Positions 63,371 to 64,000 of a DNA stretch of 64,000 nt are shown here, in pieces. This DNA is from RGEC01 sp964475595 (GTDB taxonomy: Bacteria; Bacteroidota; Bacteroidia; NS11-12g; UBA955). The stretch is taken from positions 24,901 through 88,900 of the forward strand of contig CAYYXG010000010.1 in NCBI GenBank assembly GCA_964475595.1. Reading direction: 5' to 3'. The notes under the pieces were generated by a model that saw only the letters and a program-made list of their open reading frames with translations, was not told the DNA's origin and ran no database searches. Each line of letters opens with the position of its first letter. The stretch's first letter is position 1. The position numbers and the translations under genes were made by a program.

Positions 63371-64000
63371 ATGAATTTATCTTTTCGTTCAATGTTAGGG
63401 TTGTTTGCTTTTTTAATAGCGGGCACCCTCTTTGCCAACAATGTAAAAATAAGCAATGTGGGGCTTCGGGATCAAAACCCCGGGGGCGATTACACCCACA
63501 TCAAATTTGATGTACGCTGGGAAAACTCCTGGCGTGTTACTGCCGCTCCCGCCAATTGGGATGCTGTATGGATCTTTGCCAAGTTCAGGCCCAGGATTGG
63601 CGGGGAATGGAAGCATTGCTCACTCAATTGGGTGGATGGCACCGGCTCTGCGGACGGGCATACCGTACCCTCCGGCGCGGTCATTTCTTCGGCGCAGGAT
63701 GCTACAGGCATTTCAAGGGGGGTGTTTATGTATGCCTCCGCCACTACCGGCGGTACTGCCAATTACACCAATGCCAAATTGCGCTGGAATTACGGGGCCG
63801 ACGGCATAGGTGATGCGGACTCGGTGGAAATTTCGGTCTTCGCCATTGAAATGGTGTATGTACCTACCGATTCGTTTTGGGTGGGTGGAATAGGCGCCGG
63901 AGCCAATATGCTGTATCGGGGCAATACCACCACAGACCCCTACAAAATCACCTCCGAGGATACCATACGATTTGGTCAGAATGTGGGTAACCTCAGGTGG
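63371..64000 (+). CDS. Secreted protein, probable SUMF1 (formylglycine-generating-enzyme-like) domain, 3' truncated
   Basis: The frame is open from ATG 63371 to the window end (210 codons). It has a signal peptide (ending LFANN) and a long beta-rich N-terminal domain (GGDYTHIKFDVRWENSWRVT, GGTANYTNAKLRWNYGADG). Near the edge the text EMVYVPTDSFWVGGIGAGAN and PYKITSEDTIRFG is the characteristic opening of a Bacteroidota SUMF1-type domain. The catalytic Cys of that domain lies outside the window, so enzymatic activity cannot be judged. Confidence 0.7.
   Translation, partial: MNLSFRSMLGLFAFLIAGTLFANNVKISNVGLRDQNPGGDYTHIKFDVRWENSWRVTAAPANWDAVWIFAKFRPRIGGEWKHCSLNWVDGTGSADGHTVPSGAVISSAQDATGISRGVFMYASATTGGTANYTNAKLRWNYGADGIGDADSVEISVFAIEMVYVPTDSFWVGGIGAGANMLYRGNTTTDPYKITSEDTIRFGQNVGNLRW

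Overview
The window looks like an ordinary chromosomal stretch from a free-living, aerobic Bacteroidota bacterium of moderate GC content. The evidence is consistent: type IX secretion (T9SS) sorting domains of both type A and type B at protein C-termini, promoters with a TAnnTTTG -7 box instead of sigma70 boxes, few visible Shine-Dalgarno sequences, a fused MurF-alanine racemase, giant PKD-repeat surface proteins, and a Bacteroidota-style caa3/aa3 oxidase operon. I cannot fix the order or family. No phage, plasmid, CRISPR array, IS element or rRNA was seen.

Layout. 1-347: end of recA. 403-9303 (minus): an eleven-gene cytochrome c oxidase operon (ctaC, ctaD, ctaA, ctaB, two subunit III genes, subunit IV, sco, a DUF420 gene, a small Cys-motif protein, a DUF983 gene), read from a promoter near 9330-9363. 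9416-12827 (minus): VWA-domain protein, rsmA and an HD hydrolase. 12853-14940: TPR protein, and divergently a DUF2807-like lipoprotein plus rhomboid protease. 15044-15225: two tandem tRNA-Leu genes, followed by about 900 bases of non-coding repeats (a 123-base palindrome, an 86-base tandem duplication, and a cluster of small GC-rich hairpins with a 175-base duplication). 16144-20135: two secreted proteins and a divergent membrane-tethered AraC-type regulator. 20257-22967: queA, a 3-hydroxyacyl-CoA dehydrogenase and maf. 22970-30253: a 2427-residue T9SS surface protein. 30328-35982: subtilisin-like protease, methyltransferase, glycosyltransferase and a YfhO-like membrane protein. 36088-40942: glyA, a small membrane protein, a flippase, an unknown protein and pdhB. 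41009-49396: a roughly 2800-residue T9SS surface protein with fourteen 84-residue repeats. 49450-54255: selD and three secreted or envelope proteins. 54277-59098 (minus): tilS, a sugar nucleotidyltransferase and murF-alr. 59108-64000: an OstA/LptA-like protein, a DUF5686 outer-membrane protein and the start of a probable SUMF1-type secreted protein.

The genes mostly do separate jobs: respiration, translation and tRNA/rRNA modification, cell-wall precursor synthesis, envelope biogenesis and secreted adhesins. The most noteworthy signals are several TAnnTTTG boxes only 4-7 bases before start codons, which suggests leaderless transcripts and corrects at least one start; the structured repeats after the tRNA genes; the repeat architecture of the giant adhesin; and a heme A synthase with Asn where a heme-ligand His is usual. 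I found no convincing new multi-gene system.
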